A DNA stretch of 64,000 nt. Origin: Oscillospiraceae bacterium. Its GTDB lineage: Bacteria; Bacillota; Clostridia; Oscillospirales; CAG-272. The position numbers and the translations under genes were made by a program. Location of the stretch: contig SVSE01000008.1 in the NCBI GenBank assembly GCA_015064445.1, positions 23,827 through 87,826 of the forward strand, written 5' to 3'. Under the pieces are notes generated by a model, which saw only the letters and a list, made by a program, of their open reading frames with translations, was not told the DNA's origin and made no database searches. This document shows positions 9,474 through 17,212 of this stretch, one piece after another; position 1 is the stretch's first letter; each line of letters begins with the position of its first letter.

Positions 9474-9502
9474 TTGAAAAATAGTCGCATTTATACTAAA
9501 AT
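9474..9502 (+). promoter_or_regulatory. Promoter of ribF
   Basis: TTGAAA (9474-9479), 17-nt spacer, TAAAAT (9497-9502), about 30 nt before the ribF ATG. There is no room for an FMN riboswitch. Confidence 0.6.
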
Positions 9503-9534
9503 TACTGTAACGGAATTTTCAAAGGAGGGCTATT

Positions 9535-10443
9535 ATGACAATTTACGATTTGAAAACAATGCAAATTTGCGACATACGTGAGAGCACGGTTGTAGCCCTC
9601 GGCTTTTTTGATGGCTGTCACGCAGGGCATCAAGCTGTTTTTGCGTCATGCAGAGCCCTCGCCCATAGAATGGGCGCCAAAAGCGCAGTTTACACATTCT
9701 CATCGTTGCCAAAAAGCAAGGATGCCAAGTGCATTTTCAGCTTAGACGAAAGAATTCGCGCCATAAGAAAAAGTGGAATTGACTATTTGTGCATCGAGAA
9801 TTTCGAGCAGATTATGAATGTTGATGCACAGGCATTTTTAGAGGACATTTTGTGCAATAGGCTTCACGCAATTGGCGCTTGCTGTGGATTCAATTTCAGA
9901 TTTGGCAAGGGCGCTGTAGCAGATGCATCAATTTTGACATCGTTTTTCGAAAATCGTGGGGGATGTGTGAATATTTGCGATAAAATTCTCTATGGCGAAA
10001 GCACACTTAGCTCCTCACTTTTGCGTTCGTTTATCGAAAACGGAGAGCTCGATGCTCTTTGCGAGGTGGCAAGCCCATATTCGATTTATGCAACAGTTGA
10101 GCACGGCAAGGAGCTTGGCAGAACGATAGGAATCCCTACAATAAATCAAAAAATTCCACAAGATAAAATCGTTCCTGCAAGAGGTGTTTACATAACCGAG
10201 TGCGAAATCGGCGAGGATGTATATGCGTCCGTCACAAATGTTGGCGTGCGTCCCTCTGTTGACCTTAACGGTCAAGAAAACATGGAAACCCACATAATCG
10301 ACTTTGACGGAAGCTTATATGGCTCTTGTGTGCGAGTTAATTTCTATAAAAAGATAAGAGATGAGAAAAAATTTGACTCTCTTGACGACCTTCGTGCCGA
10401 GGTGGAGCGAAACATCGAAATGGCAAAAAATTACTTTAAATAA
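9535..10443 (+). CDS. ribF: Bifunctional riboflavin kinase / FAD synthetase
   Basis: RibF phosphorylates riboflavin to FMN and adenylylates FMN to FAD. The N-terminal nucleotidyltransferase domain shows LGFFDGCHAGHQ near residue 22, where the usual HXGH-type motif is HAGH. The C-terminal flavokinase domain shows GRTIGIPTIN near residue 195 and the NVGVRPS segment near 232. The length (302) matches the family. AAAGGAGG lies before the ATG. It is monocistronic, with a promoter 30 nt upstream and a strong terminator at the stop codon. It supplies the cofactors needed by the flavoproteins at 15082 and 17213. Confidence 0.95.
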   Translation: MTIYDLKTMQICDIRESTVVALGFFDGCHAGHQAVFASCRALAHRMGAKSAVYTFSSLPKSKDAKCIFSLDERIRAIRKSGIDYLCIENFEQIMNVDAQAFLEDILCNRLHAIGACCGFNFRFGKGAVADASILTSFFENRGGCVNICDKILYGESTLSSSLLRSFIENGELDALCEVASPYSIYATVEHGKELGRTIGIPTINQKIPQDKIVPARGVYITECEIGEDVYASVTNVGVRPSVDLNGQENMETHIIDFDGSLYGSCVRVNFYKKIRDEKKFDSLDDLRAEVERNIEMAKNYFK

Positions 10444-10490
10444 AATCACCGTATCGCCCCAACGGGGTCAGCGACACGGTGATTTTATTT
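10442..10490 (+). terminator. Terminator of ribF
   Basis: AAAATCACCGT / ACGGTGATTTT form an outer stem with an inner GCCCC/GGGGT stem, followed by TTTATTTTT. The hairpin begins inside the stop codon. Confidence 0.85.
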
Positions 10491-10628
10491 TTAGCAGGCT
10501 ATTATGCCCACCTACTTTCATTTTACTCAAAATCGCAAAAAAGTATACATTTGACTGTCATTTTTTACATTTTGTATAGATAACGTTGCTTTTTCTACCT
10601 ATAATTTATAAAAAATTACAAAAAGGTC

Positions 10629-10657
10629 TTGAAATTGCTTCCTTTATATGTTAAAAT
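10629..10657 (+). promoter_or_regulatory. Promoter of the secreted discoidin-like protein
   Basis: TTGAAA (10629-10634), 17-nt spacer, TAAAAT (10652-10657), about 43 nt before the ATG. The hexamers are identical to those of the ribF promoter. Confidence 0.6.
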
Positions 10658-10699
10658 ACTCGTGTAAGAAATTTATATTATACCAAGGAGTAGTACATA

Positions 10700-12478
10700 A
10701 TGAAAAAATTCCTTTCAATTCTTTTGTGCTTGCTTATGATTGTTCCTTGCTTCGCCTTCTCTGCTTTGGCAGAGGAAGAGGAGGAAGAGGAAATTTCTAA
10801 CATAGCTCTTACCGCAGGCATTAAGGCGTCCTCATACTGGAACGCTTCTACACTTCCAAAATCTGCAACCAACGGTGTTACCGAAAAAGATATCGGTGGT
10901 GGACACAATAACTATTGGCGTCCAAGCTATCCTGGCCGTGACACCTGGACAGGTGGTACACCAGGCGAGGCTTCCTTCCAGCTTACCTTTAAGGGTAAAA
11001 ACAGAGGCTATAAGCTCATTGATAGCGTAGACATTTGGGTTAAATTTAATGCAGAGGGCTGTTCAGCTTGCGATCCAACATATGATGTTCAAGCGCTTAT
11101 TAACGGTGTTTGGACAACCGTAGGTAAAGCTAGTGAAAGCGATGCAACTCCTGTTCAGGGCAAGCCAGAGGCTGGTATCATTCACATCGACTTCCCTGAA
11201 ACAGTTATGGTTGATGATGTTGAGTGTCAAATTAACGCAAAGGCCTTGAGATTTATGATTGATAACTTTGGTAGCACAGGCTGTGGCGCTGGCTGGCACT
11301 GCCCTATCATTTATGAATTTGAGGTTTGGGGTAAGACAGGATTCATTCCTGAAATCGACCTTCATGACGGCGCACTCCTTTCCACCAACGCTGCTGTTAG
11401 TGGACACAGAAGTGCTTCATCCTCTATGAACAACCAGTATCCATACCTCGGTGCTGACAACTCTGATGCTTCATTCTGGGCTTCAAAGGTCACAACCGAT
11501 GGCGAATGGTTCCAAACATTGTTTGACAAGCCATATGATCTTGAATCTCTTGAACTCAACTTCGGTAGCATTATTATCGAGGCTGGTAGCAACAAAACAT
11601 TCACATACACAATCAGCACAGCAGTTTTGGTCGATGGCGTTTGGAAGGACCTTGGCGAGCAGGATGTAACAACATCCACCGGCAAGGCTAACAACGTTAC
11701 TGTTGACCTTGGAACTAATAATATTGAGGTTTGTGGAGTTAAGGTAACCTTCGTTTCAACTGATGGCGCACAGGCTGCTATCAATGAGGTTATCGCAACA
11801 ATCGCAGACAAAAAGAAGTGCGAATTCTTGGCTGAGTATCTCACAACTCCAAGAAAGCAATCCGCAGCTAACGGCAACATCGCAATTTATGGCGAGCCAT
11901 ATGCATTCAGCGTAATGGACCATATCGGTCTTTCTGATGTTTCTTATATCAACGACGGTGGTATAACAACCACTGACTTCGCTTGGTATGCAAAGGGCTT
12001 TGAAAAGGGACAATACTGTGGTGTTACACTTGAAGAGGCTTCAAAGGTAAACAAGGTTGTTCTCTACTTCAATGATGGAATTATTGGTCAGCACAACGCA
12101 AGAGATTACTTCGTATTCGGCTTCGATGTACAGGCAAAGGTTGACGGCGAATTCGTAACCGTTGCAAGTGGAACAAACTACAACGCAAAGAAGGATGAAT
12201 ATATCGTTTCAATCGAGTTTGACGAGGTTGAGGCAACAGATATAAGAATTGCATTTACTGAAATCGACATCGGCTTCACATACATCAAGGAGCTTGAGGT
12301 TTACGGTTCAACAAGGTATGATGACTTCTCTACATATGCTCATGGTAGAAAGAATGTTGCTAAGACAACTGATTTCGGCCCTGCATTTGTAATTGGTCAG
12401 GCAAACTTCTCAAAGGTTGCAAATCCTCTCCGTACAATGCTCACAATAAACGATATCAGAGCAAGCCTCTGGATCTAA
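10700..12478 (+). CDS. Secreted protein with discoidin (F5/8 type C)-like domains
   Basis: 592 residues with a clear Sec signal peptide (MKK, hydrophobic core, ALA cleavage site near residue 24) and then a run of glutamates. Three segments (about 34-210, 225-370 and 385-575) each read like galactose-binding-like beta-sandwiches: an N-terminal phrase about residues missing or shown on an axis of Trp/Gly, a central WXXV/G-T stretch and a terminal EXEVWG or ELEVYG strand. There is no catalytic domain, transmembrane anchor or LPXTG. I infer a free carbohydrate-binding or cell-surface-associated protein. AAGGAG precedes the ATG. Monocistronic, with a terminator directly after the stop. No function beyond binding is proposed. 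Confidence 0.7.
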   Translation: MKKFLSILLCLLMIVPCFAFSALAEEEEEEEISNIALTAGIKASSYWNASTLPKSATNGVTEKDIGGGHNNYWRPSYPGRDTWTGGTPGEASFQLTFKGKNRGYKLIDSVDIWVKFNAEGCSACDPTYDVQALINGVWTTVGKASESDATPVQGKPEAGIIHIDFPETVMVDDVECQINAKALRFMIDNFGSTGCGAGWHCPIIYEFEVWGKTGFIPEIDLHDGALLSTNAAVSGHRSASSSMNNQYPYLGADNSDASFWASKVTTDGEWFQTLFDKPYDLESLELNFGSIIIEAGSNKTFTYTISTAVLVDGVWKDLGEQDVTTSTGKANNVTVDLGTNNIEVCGVKVTFVSTDGAQAAINEVIATIADKKKCEFLAEYLTTPRKQSAANGNIAIYGEPYAFSVMDHIGLSDVSYINDGGITTTDFAWYAKGFEKGQYCGVTLEEASKVNKVVLYFNDGIIGQHNARDYFVFGFDVQAKVDGEFVTVASGTNYNAKKDEYIVSIEFDEVEATDIRIAFTEIDIGFTYIKELEVYGSTRYDDFSTYAHGRKNVAKTTDFGPAFVIGQANFSKVANPLRTMLTINDIRASLWI

Positions 12479-12487
12479 TCAAAAAAC

Positions 12488-12516
12488 AAAAATCCGACAC
12501 AGTGTGTCGGATTTTT
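12488..12516. terminator. Bidirectional terminator
   Basis: Perfect 13-bp stem AAAAATCCGACAC / GTGTCGGATTTTT with a 3-nt loop between convergent genes. It serves the discoidin-like gene (+) and the thioesterase (-). A nearly identical copy is at 13826-13852. Confidence 0.9.
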
Positions 12517-12518
12517 TA

Positions 12519-13241
12519 TTATATTTCTTCAACTATGAGCTCTGCCTCGATGTTTGTTTTTCCATCTTGACGAACAGTACGGAAATAGTATCTATTATCT
12601 GCCCTTGACATATAAATTTTAAGATTTTCGCCAAGGGCCGCCTCGTTCGGAAAATAAATTCCGATGCTTCTTACTCGAAGTTTTCTTGCATTTGGCAGAC
12701 AATTGCAAATTATTCTTGGATAGTTCGTGTTATTCATATGTCCGTTTAGGTCAATGTCGCTTAGCTGAACTGTATATTCGCCAACGAGCGAGGTTGGAAG
12801 CGCGCTTGGAATACGGACACGAACAGGACGCTCTGTTTGAATTGGCTCATCCATAAAATAATTTGAGCAGTCAATGTCCTCAACTGGAAGTAGTCTTTTT
12901 TCGTCAGTCGAAACAAGCGCCCAGGAGGATGCAGCCTCACACAAAATCTCGCCATCGCGCTCGATTTCATAGCAACGCACAAAGTTCACACCACGGCTTG
13001 GGCAAGCCCAAGAGCGTGCAATTATTTCATCATATGCAAAGATGGGCGCGTGCATTTCAAGCCTTATCGAGCTCAAAATAAATGCTTTCTTTTGTTCAAA
13101 AAGCTCCTTGTAGGTTGGATGCTGATTTTCAAGCTGACACATTGCAGCCTCTTGAATATATTTAAAAATTTGAGAAACCCCTGCAACCTCGTTTGCATCT
13201 GTTTCGTGAAATTTAACCTTAAATTTTTCTTCCCACTTCAT
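12519..13241 (-). CDS. Acyl-ACP thioesterase
   Basis: The 240-residue protein has the double hot-dog layout of bacterial acyl-ACP thioesterases (the family related to plant FatA/FatB). The first hot-dog includes HETDANEVAGVSQIFKYIQE near residue 12. The second contains DIDLNGHMNNTNY near residue 160, whose Asn/His pattern carries the catalytic residues in this family. It releases free fatty acids from acyl-ACP, possibly for membrane adjustment. AGGGA lies before the ATG. It has a promoter of its own (13286-13314) and is probably monocistronic. Confidence 0.88.
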   Translation of the reverse strand: MKWEEKFKVKFHETDANEVAGVSQIFKYIQEAAMCQLENQHPTYKELFEQKKAFILSSIRLEMHAPIFAYDEIIARSWACPSRGVNFVRCYEIERDGEILCEAASSWALVSTDEKRLLPVEDIDCSNYFMDEPIQTERPVRVRIPSALPTSLVGEYTVQLSDIDLNGHMNNTNYPRIICNCLPNARKLRVRSIGIYFPNEAALGENLKIYMSRADNRYYFRTVRQDGKTNIEAELIVEEI

Positions 13242-13285
13242 ATTATTTTCCCTTCGTTCATCCGTGACAAAAATTCAATAAAATC

Positions 13286-13314
13286 ATTTTATCACATATA
13301 AAGGTAAAAAGCAA
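13286..13314 (-). promoter_or_regulatory. Extended -10 promoter of the thioesterase
   Basis: Minus-strand TTGCTT (13314-13309), 17-nt spacer ending in TGTGA, TAAAAT (13291-13286). Confidence 0.55.
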
Positions 13315-13329
13315 GTGAAATTTTCAAGA

Positions 13330-13731
13330 TTAAGACAGCGTTGTTGTATCCGTATTTGGTGCTGGTGGAACAGGAATTTGAGGTTCACTTTCAAGTCCGA
13401 AGCTGACACTAAGTGCGTCGTTGACGGAGCGCATAGAATCATCATCAAGATGTCCCATTTTCTCCTTTAAGCGTGTCTTGTCAATTGTTCTTATTTGTTC
13501 AAGTAGGATAACAGAGTCCTTTGCAAGCCCTACCTTGCCTGCAAAAATATCTATATGAGTTGGTAATTTTGTTTTTGTAATGCGACTTGTGATTGCGGCG
13601 GCGATAACTGTTGGGCTGTATTTGTTGCCGATATCGTTTTGAACTATCAAAACAGGGCGAAGTCCGCCTTGCTCCGAGCCCACAACGGGGCTTAGGTCTG
13701 CGTAATATATATCTCCTCGTCTTATGTTCAT
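13330..13731 (-). CDS. mazF: MazF/EndoA-type mRNA interferase, no antitoxin gene adjacent
   Basis: MazF-family toxins cut single-stranded mRNA at short sequence motifs. The 133-residue protein follows B. subtilis EndoA closely: [19 protein letters not shown] at the N-terminus, the RPVLIVQND strand, a Thr-rich [14 protein letters not shown] segment and [13 protein letters not shown]. The last ~18 residues form a Pro/Thr-rich tail beyond the usual end. EndoA is normally preceded by its small antitoxin gene. Here only about 95 nt separate it from the terminator of the next upstream gene, so no antitoxin fits. The antitoxin may lie elsewhere, or the toxin may be solitary. Confidence 0.93.
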   Translation of the reverse strand: MNIRRGDIYYADLSPVVGSEQGGLRPVLIVQNDIGNKYSPTVIAAAITSRITKTKLPTHIDIFAGKVGLAKDSVILLEQIRTIDKTRLKEKMGHLDDDSMRSVNDALSVSFGLESEPQIPVPPAPNTDTTTLS

Positions 13732-13825
13732 ATCATTCTCCCTTGTTATGTGTATTTTAGTATTGACACATTTTTTGGAGTTTAATCTCCTCTACTTAGT
13801 ATATTCAGCACGACACAAAACGACA

Positions 13826-13852
13826 AAAAATCCGACACAGTGTGTCGGATTT
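13826..13852 (-). terminator. Terminator of the D-2-hydroxyacid dehydrogenase gene
   Basis: 12-bp stem AAAATCCGACAC / GTGTCGGATTTT with loop AGT, followed by T-rich sequence on the minus strand. The core is identical to the hairpin at 12488-12516. Confidence 0.85.
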
Positions 13853-13870
13853 TCTCTTTTTATTAAATTT

Positions 13871-14872
13871 TTATGCCATTCTTGCAAGCTTTTCTGGTGT
13901 TATCTCGTATTCGAGCTCCTTGCCGTCCAAGAATCGTTCAAACTCATCAATCATAAGCTCTGCCATTCTTCTTACCTCGTTTGACATACTGCCAGCTATA
14001 TGAGGTGTCAAAACAACATTAGGAAGCTTAAAGAAATCGCTATCAGGCTTAGGTGGCTCTTCAACCGTAACATCGAGAAGTGCACATATGTCTTGTCTTT
14101 GTGAAAGGACTGCAAGCATTTCGTCCTCAAGCACCTGTGCACCACGACCTGTGTTTATAAATGTGGCATTTTCCTTCATTTTTTCAAAGTGCGAGCCCTT
14201 CAAAATTCCAACGGTTTGAGGAACATTTGCAAGGTGGTTTGAAACGATATCGCACTCTGCGAAAATCTCATCGAGTGAGCATTTTTTAACGCCAAGTGCC
14301 TCAGCTCCCTCGTCACTTAAGAACTTATCATAAACGAGAATTTCAAGGCGATATGGTGCAAGAAGCTCAATAACCTTGCGTCCTATCATTCCAACGCCGA
14401 TAATACCAATTTTCGCATCATAGTTGCCTGCGTGCTTGCCTGCAACCTCGTTTGCCCTCTTGTAATCGCCTGCCTTTGCAAGCATTGAGGAGTGGAAAAA
14501 GCCCTTGTCAGCGAGCAGAATTTGTCCAACTGTAAATTCAGCTACTGGAATTGCGTTTGCAGCAAATGCGCTTGTAATTCTTACACCCTTGTCGAAATAT
14601 TCGTTTGCAAAATATCTTATCGAGCCTGCTGCATAGAAAAGGCATTTAAGGCTTGGAAAATATTCCGTGAGCTTTATCTCTCCACCACCTGGCATTCCCC
14701 ATGTTGAGAATATGTATTCTACCTCTGCGAACTTGTCAGGGGACGCAATAATGTCCTGCTCGCAATACGGTGTCAGGTCGAGGTCAATCATTGCCTTGAG
14801 TCTTTCTATATTCTTTTCTCCATAGACATAGTCTATGTTTCCCTTGTTATTTGTCAAAAATATCGCTTTCAT
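13871..14872 (-). CDS. D-isomer-specific 2-hydroxyacid dehydrogenase
   Basis: 333 residues. The NAD-binding Rossmann motif GIIGVGMIGRKV is near residue 155, the conserved NTGRGAQV near 240 and the catalytic His in LTPHIAGSMS near 290. A Glu (VTVEEPP) lies between them as expected. Such enzymes interconvert 2-ketoacids and D-2-hydroxyacids, or reduce keto-sugars, using NAD(P)H. The N-terminal substrate domain is unusual enough that I cannot name the substrate. It is transcribed divergently from the redox/lyase operon at 15082-21656 from a shared 209-nt region, so it may be functionally tied to it. Confidence 0.85.
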   Translation of the reverse strand: MKAIFLTNNKGNIDYVYGEKNIERLKAMIDLDLTPYCEQDIIASPDKFAEVEYIFSTWGMPGGGEIKLTEYFPSLKCLFYAAGSIRYFANEYFDKGVRITSAFAANAIPVAEFTVGQILLADKGFFHSSMLAKAGDYKRANEVAGKHAGNYDAKIGIIGVGMIGRKVIELLAPYRLEILVYDKFLSDEGAEALGVKKCSLDEIFAECDIVSNHLANVPQTVGILKGSHFEKMKENATFINTGRGAQVLEDEMLAVLSQRQDICALLDVTVEEPPKPDSDFFKLPNVVLTPHIAGSMSNEVRRMAELMIDEFERFLDGKELEYEITPEKLARMA

Positions 14873-14914
14873 AATTTCTCCTTATATGCGATTTTGAAGC
14901 TATGCTCCTTTTAT

Positions 14915-14943
14915 ATTTTCTCACAAAAAGCGCTCAATGTCAA
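14915..14943 (-). promoter_or_regulatory. Candidate promoter of the hydroxyacid dehydrogenase
   Basis: Minus-strand TTGACA (14943-14938), 17-nt spacer, GAAAAT (14920-14915). The -35 is perfect and the -10 is weak. Confidence 0.4.
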
Positions 14944-14986
14944 GAGATTTTAAGGTATTTTAATAATTTTAAAAAAATCGCGCCCG

Positions 14987-15004
14987 CGCGCATTTTAATG
15001 CGCG
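14987..15004. promoter_or_regulatory. Perfect palindrome, candidate operator
   Basis: CGCGCATT-TT-AATGCGCG is an 8-bp perfect inverted repeat ending 8 nt before the -35 box of the operon promoter and lying between the two divergent genes. The GC-rich block stands out in an AT-rich region. It is a likely binding site for an unidentified regulator. Confidence 0.5.
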
Positions 15005-15011
15005 TATTTAC

Positions 15012-15040
15012 TTGACAAAATATATATAAAATGGTAAAAT
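15012..15040 (+). promoter_or_regulatory. Promoter of the OYE-SDR-flavoprotein-TIM-lyase operon
   Basis: TTGACA (15012-15017), 17-nt spacer, TAAAAT (15035-15040), about 42 nt before the first start codon. Confidence 0.75.
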
Positions 15041-15081
15041 TAAGTTAAGTATAGACTTTATTGCAACGGAGGAAATTTAAA

Positions 15082-16407
15082 ATGGCATATCAGGTTGTTC
15101 AGAATAAGGACGCACTTCTTGAAATGTGCAAGGAGGCTGGCACCTCATTCCCTTATTCAGATGACATTTCGCCTCTTTCAAAGGAAATCAAGGTTGGCAC
15201 AAAAACCGTGCACAACAGAATAGTTTATCAGGCAATGGAGGGCTGTGACGGTACTTATGACGGTGCGCCCGACGAGCTTACAAAAAGAAGATATCTTCGC
15301 TTCGCAAGAGGCGGTGCTGGTATAATTTGGTTTGAGGCTACTGCTGTTCTCGGCGAGGGACGCGCAAATCCAAGACAAATGTATCTCACACCTAAGACAA
15401 AGGATGATTTCAAGAAAATTGTTTCTGATATAAAGGAAGAATGCATTAAGACAAATGGCTTTGAGCCTATTGTTATTTGCCAGCTTACACACTCTGGTAG
15501 ATATTCAAAGCCCGAGGGCACTCCTGCTCCGCTTATTGCATATAACAATCCTATTTTTGAAAAGGACAATCCTATCGACAAGTCTCGCATTGTAAGCGAT
15601 GACTATCTTGATAGAGTTTGGGAGGCGCTTGTTAATGGCGCTGTTGACGCGCACGAGTGTGGCTTCGATGGTGCAGACATAAAGAGCTGTCACAGATATC
15701 TTTTGAGTGAAATTCTCTCTGCATACAATCGCGATGGCAAATACGGTGGAAGCTTTGAAAACCGTACTCGTCTTCTTAGTGGTGCTATAAAGGATGCGAG
15801 AATTGCAACTCCAAAGGACTTTATCATCACATCCCGTCTTAATATCTATGACGGATTTGAGTACCCTTACGGATTTGGCACAAACGAGGGCGAGGGCATT
15901 ACCCCTGACTTTACCGAGGCAAAGATGCTCGTTCGTAAGCTCGTTGAAAATGGTGCTGATATGCTCGACTTCACTATGGGAAATCCATATTTCAATCCTC
16001 ATGTTAACCGTCCATATGCAAAGGGCGGATATGAGCCACCAGAGCATCCTCTCTTCGGAGTTCAGCGTATGCTTGACGGTATTTCCGAGGTTGCCTCTGA
16101 AATCAAGGGCACTCCTGTTATCTGCTCTGGAATTTCATTCCTTGGTGGCACAAGCGCTAATGTAACAGCAGGTTATATTAAAGAGGGAAAATTTGATTTT
16201 GCAGGCTACGGACGCGAAACTCTCGCTTATCCCGATGTGGCAAAGGAAATCACCTCTGGTAGAAATCTTGACCCTAAAAAGCTTTGCATTTGCTGTGGCA
16301 AGTGTACTGAAATTATGAGATGTAAGGGCGGTACTCCTGGTTGCGTAATCCGTGACACCGAGGTATATGCTCCACTTTACAAAAAATTCGTTCTTGGAAA
16401 GGAATAA
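15082..16407 (+). CDS. Old-yellow-enzyme-family flavin oxidoreductase with Fe-S motif
   Basis: 441 residues starting at ATG 15082, preceded by GGAGG; an in-frame TTG at 15061 has no ribosome site. The FMN-binding TIM barrel shows QLTHSGR near residue 140, and the family phrase with YLLSEILS then YGGSFENRTR near 200-225. The C-terminus has a cysteine cluster (CICCGKC, then Cys six and thirteen residues later) like the 4Fe-4S site of 2,4-dienoyl-CoA reductase and trimethylamine dehydrogenase. It lacks their extra FAD/NAD domains, so electrons must come from a partner, possibly the flavoprotein two genes on. It likely reduces an activated C=C bond. First gene of a five-gene operon. Confidence 0.85.
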   Translation: MAYQVVQNKDALLEMCKEAGTSFPYSDDISPLSKEIKVGTKTVHNRIVYQAMEGCDGTYDGAPDELTKRRYLRFARGGAGIIWFEATAVLGEGRANPRQMYLTPKTKDDFKKIVSDIKEECIKTNGFEPIVICQLTHSGRYSKPEGTPAPLIAYNNPIFEKDNPIDKSRIVSDDYLDRVWEALVNGAVDAHECGFDGADIKSCHRYLLSEILSAYNRDGKYGGSFENRTRLLSGAIKDARIATPKDFIITSRLNIYDGFEYPYGFGTNEGEGITPDFTEAKMLVRKLVENGADMLDFTMGNPYFNPHVNRPYAKGGYEPPEHPLFGVQRMLDGISEVASEIKGTPVICSGISFLGGTSANVTAGYIKEGKFDFAGYGRETLAYPDVAKEITSGRNLDPKKLCICCGKCTEIMRCKGGTPGCVIRDTEVYAPLYKKFVLGKE

Positions 16408-16411
16408 TAAA

Positions 16412-17164
16412 ATGAAGGTTGCTTTGATTACAGGCGCTGCTGGCGGTATCGGCTACGCAAGCGTTGAAAAATTCGCAAGTGAGGGCTACGCTGTTCTCGC
16501 TATGGACATTCTCCCAAAGGAAAAGGTTGAGGATAAATTCACTAAATTTAATAATGTTGTATATGTTGCAGGAAACCTTGCAAGCGCATCTGACAGAGAA
16601 AATGCGCTAAAGGCTTGTCTTGATGCATTTGGCAGAGTTGATGTTCTTGTAAATGTAGCAGGCGTTGCTCCAAAGGTAAGAAACGACATTCTCGAAATGA
16701 CCGAGGAGAGCTACGATTTTGTTATGGATATTAACACAAAGGGCACTCTTTTCTTGACACAGATTGTTGCAAATCAAATGCTCAAGCAGGAAAGCGACGA
16801 GGCTATCAAGGGCTATATTGCAAATGTATCCTCCTGCTCTGCCTACACCTCATCAACAAGTCGTGGCGAATATTGCATCTCAAAGGCAGGCGCTTCTATG
16901 ATTACAAAGCTTTTTGCTGACCGTCTTGCAAGCGAGGGAATTCTCGTAAACGAAATCTGCCCTGGTATTATTCAAACAGGTATGACCGAAAAGGTTAAGG
17001 AAAAATACGACAACCTTATCGCAGGTGGACTTGTTCCACTTAAGCGTTGGGGCTTGCCTGAGGACTGCGCAAATGCTATATTTGTGCTTTGCTCCGGTGC
17101 TCTCGGCTACACAACTGGCCAGTCAATTGATGTTGACGGTGGCATGCACATCCAAAGACTTTAA
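16412..17164 (+). CDS. Short-chain dehydrogenase/reductase
   Basis: 250 residues from ATG 16412, chosen because AAAGGA lies before it and the Rossmann motif then starts at residue 8. TGAAGGIGYA is the cofactor-binding glycine motif, NVAG is near residue 85, and the catalytic Ser and YCISK are near 140-157. It is a classical SDR that oxidises a secondary alcohol or reduces a ketone with NAD(P)(H). It begins 4 nt after the OYE stop, so the two are tightly coupled. The substrate is not readable from sequence, but the operon context suggests a sugar-derived keto compound. Confidence 0.9.
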   Translation: MKVALITGAAGGIGYASVEKFASEGYAVLAMDILPKEKVEDKFTKFNNVVYVAGNLASASDRENALKACLDAFGRVDVLVNVAGVAPKVRNDILEMTEESYDFVMDINTKGTLFLTQIVANQMLKQESDEAIKGYIANVSSCSAYTSSTSRGEYCISKAGASMITKLFADRLASEGILVNEICPGIIQTGMTEKVKEKYDNLIAGGLVPLKRWGLPEDCANAIFVLCSGALGYTTGQSIDVDGGMHIQRL

Positions 17165-17173
17165 TTTCAGTTC

Positions 17174-17195
17174 AAGCGCTAGGACACTAGCGCTT
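17174..17195 (+). terminator. Intercistronic hairpin, possible attenuator
   Basis: AAGCGCTAG / CTAGCGCTT stem with a 4-nt loop and a short T run. It sits directly before the ribosome site of the flavoprotein and could reduce downstream transcription or protect upstream mRNA. Confidence 0.5.
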
Positions 17196-17212
17196 TTCCA
17201 AAAGGAGCTTTT

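Noticed and set aside
9421..9534. FMN riboswitch ahead of ribF
   Set aside because: A promoter lies 30 nt before the start, leaving no space for the aptamer, and no RFN-type conserved stretches are visible.
11063..11880. Minus-strand ORFs inside the discoidin-like gene
   Set aside because: They are shadows of the plus-strand coding frame, with no ribosome site or domain signal.
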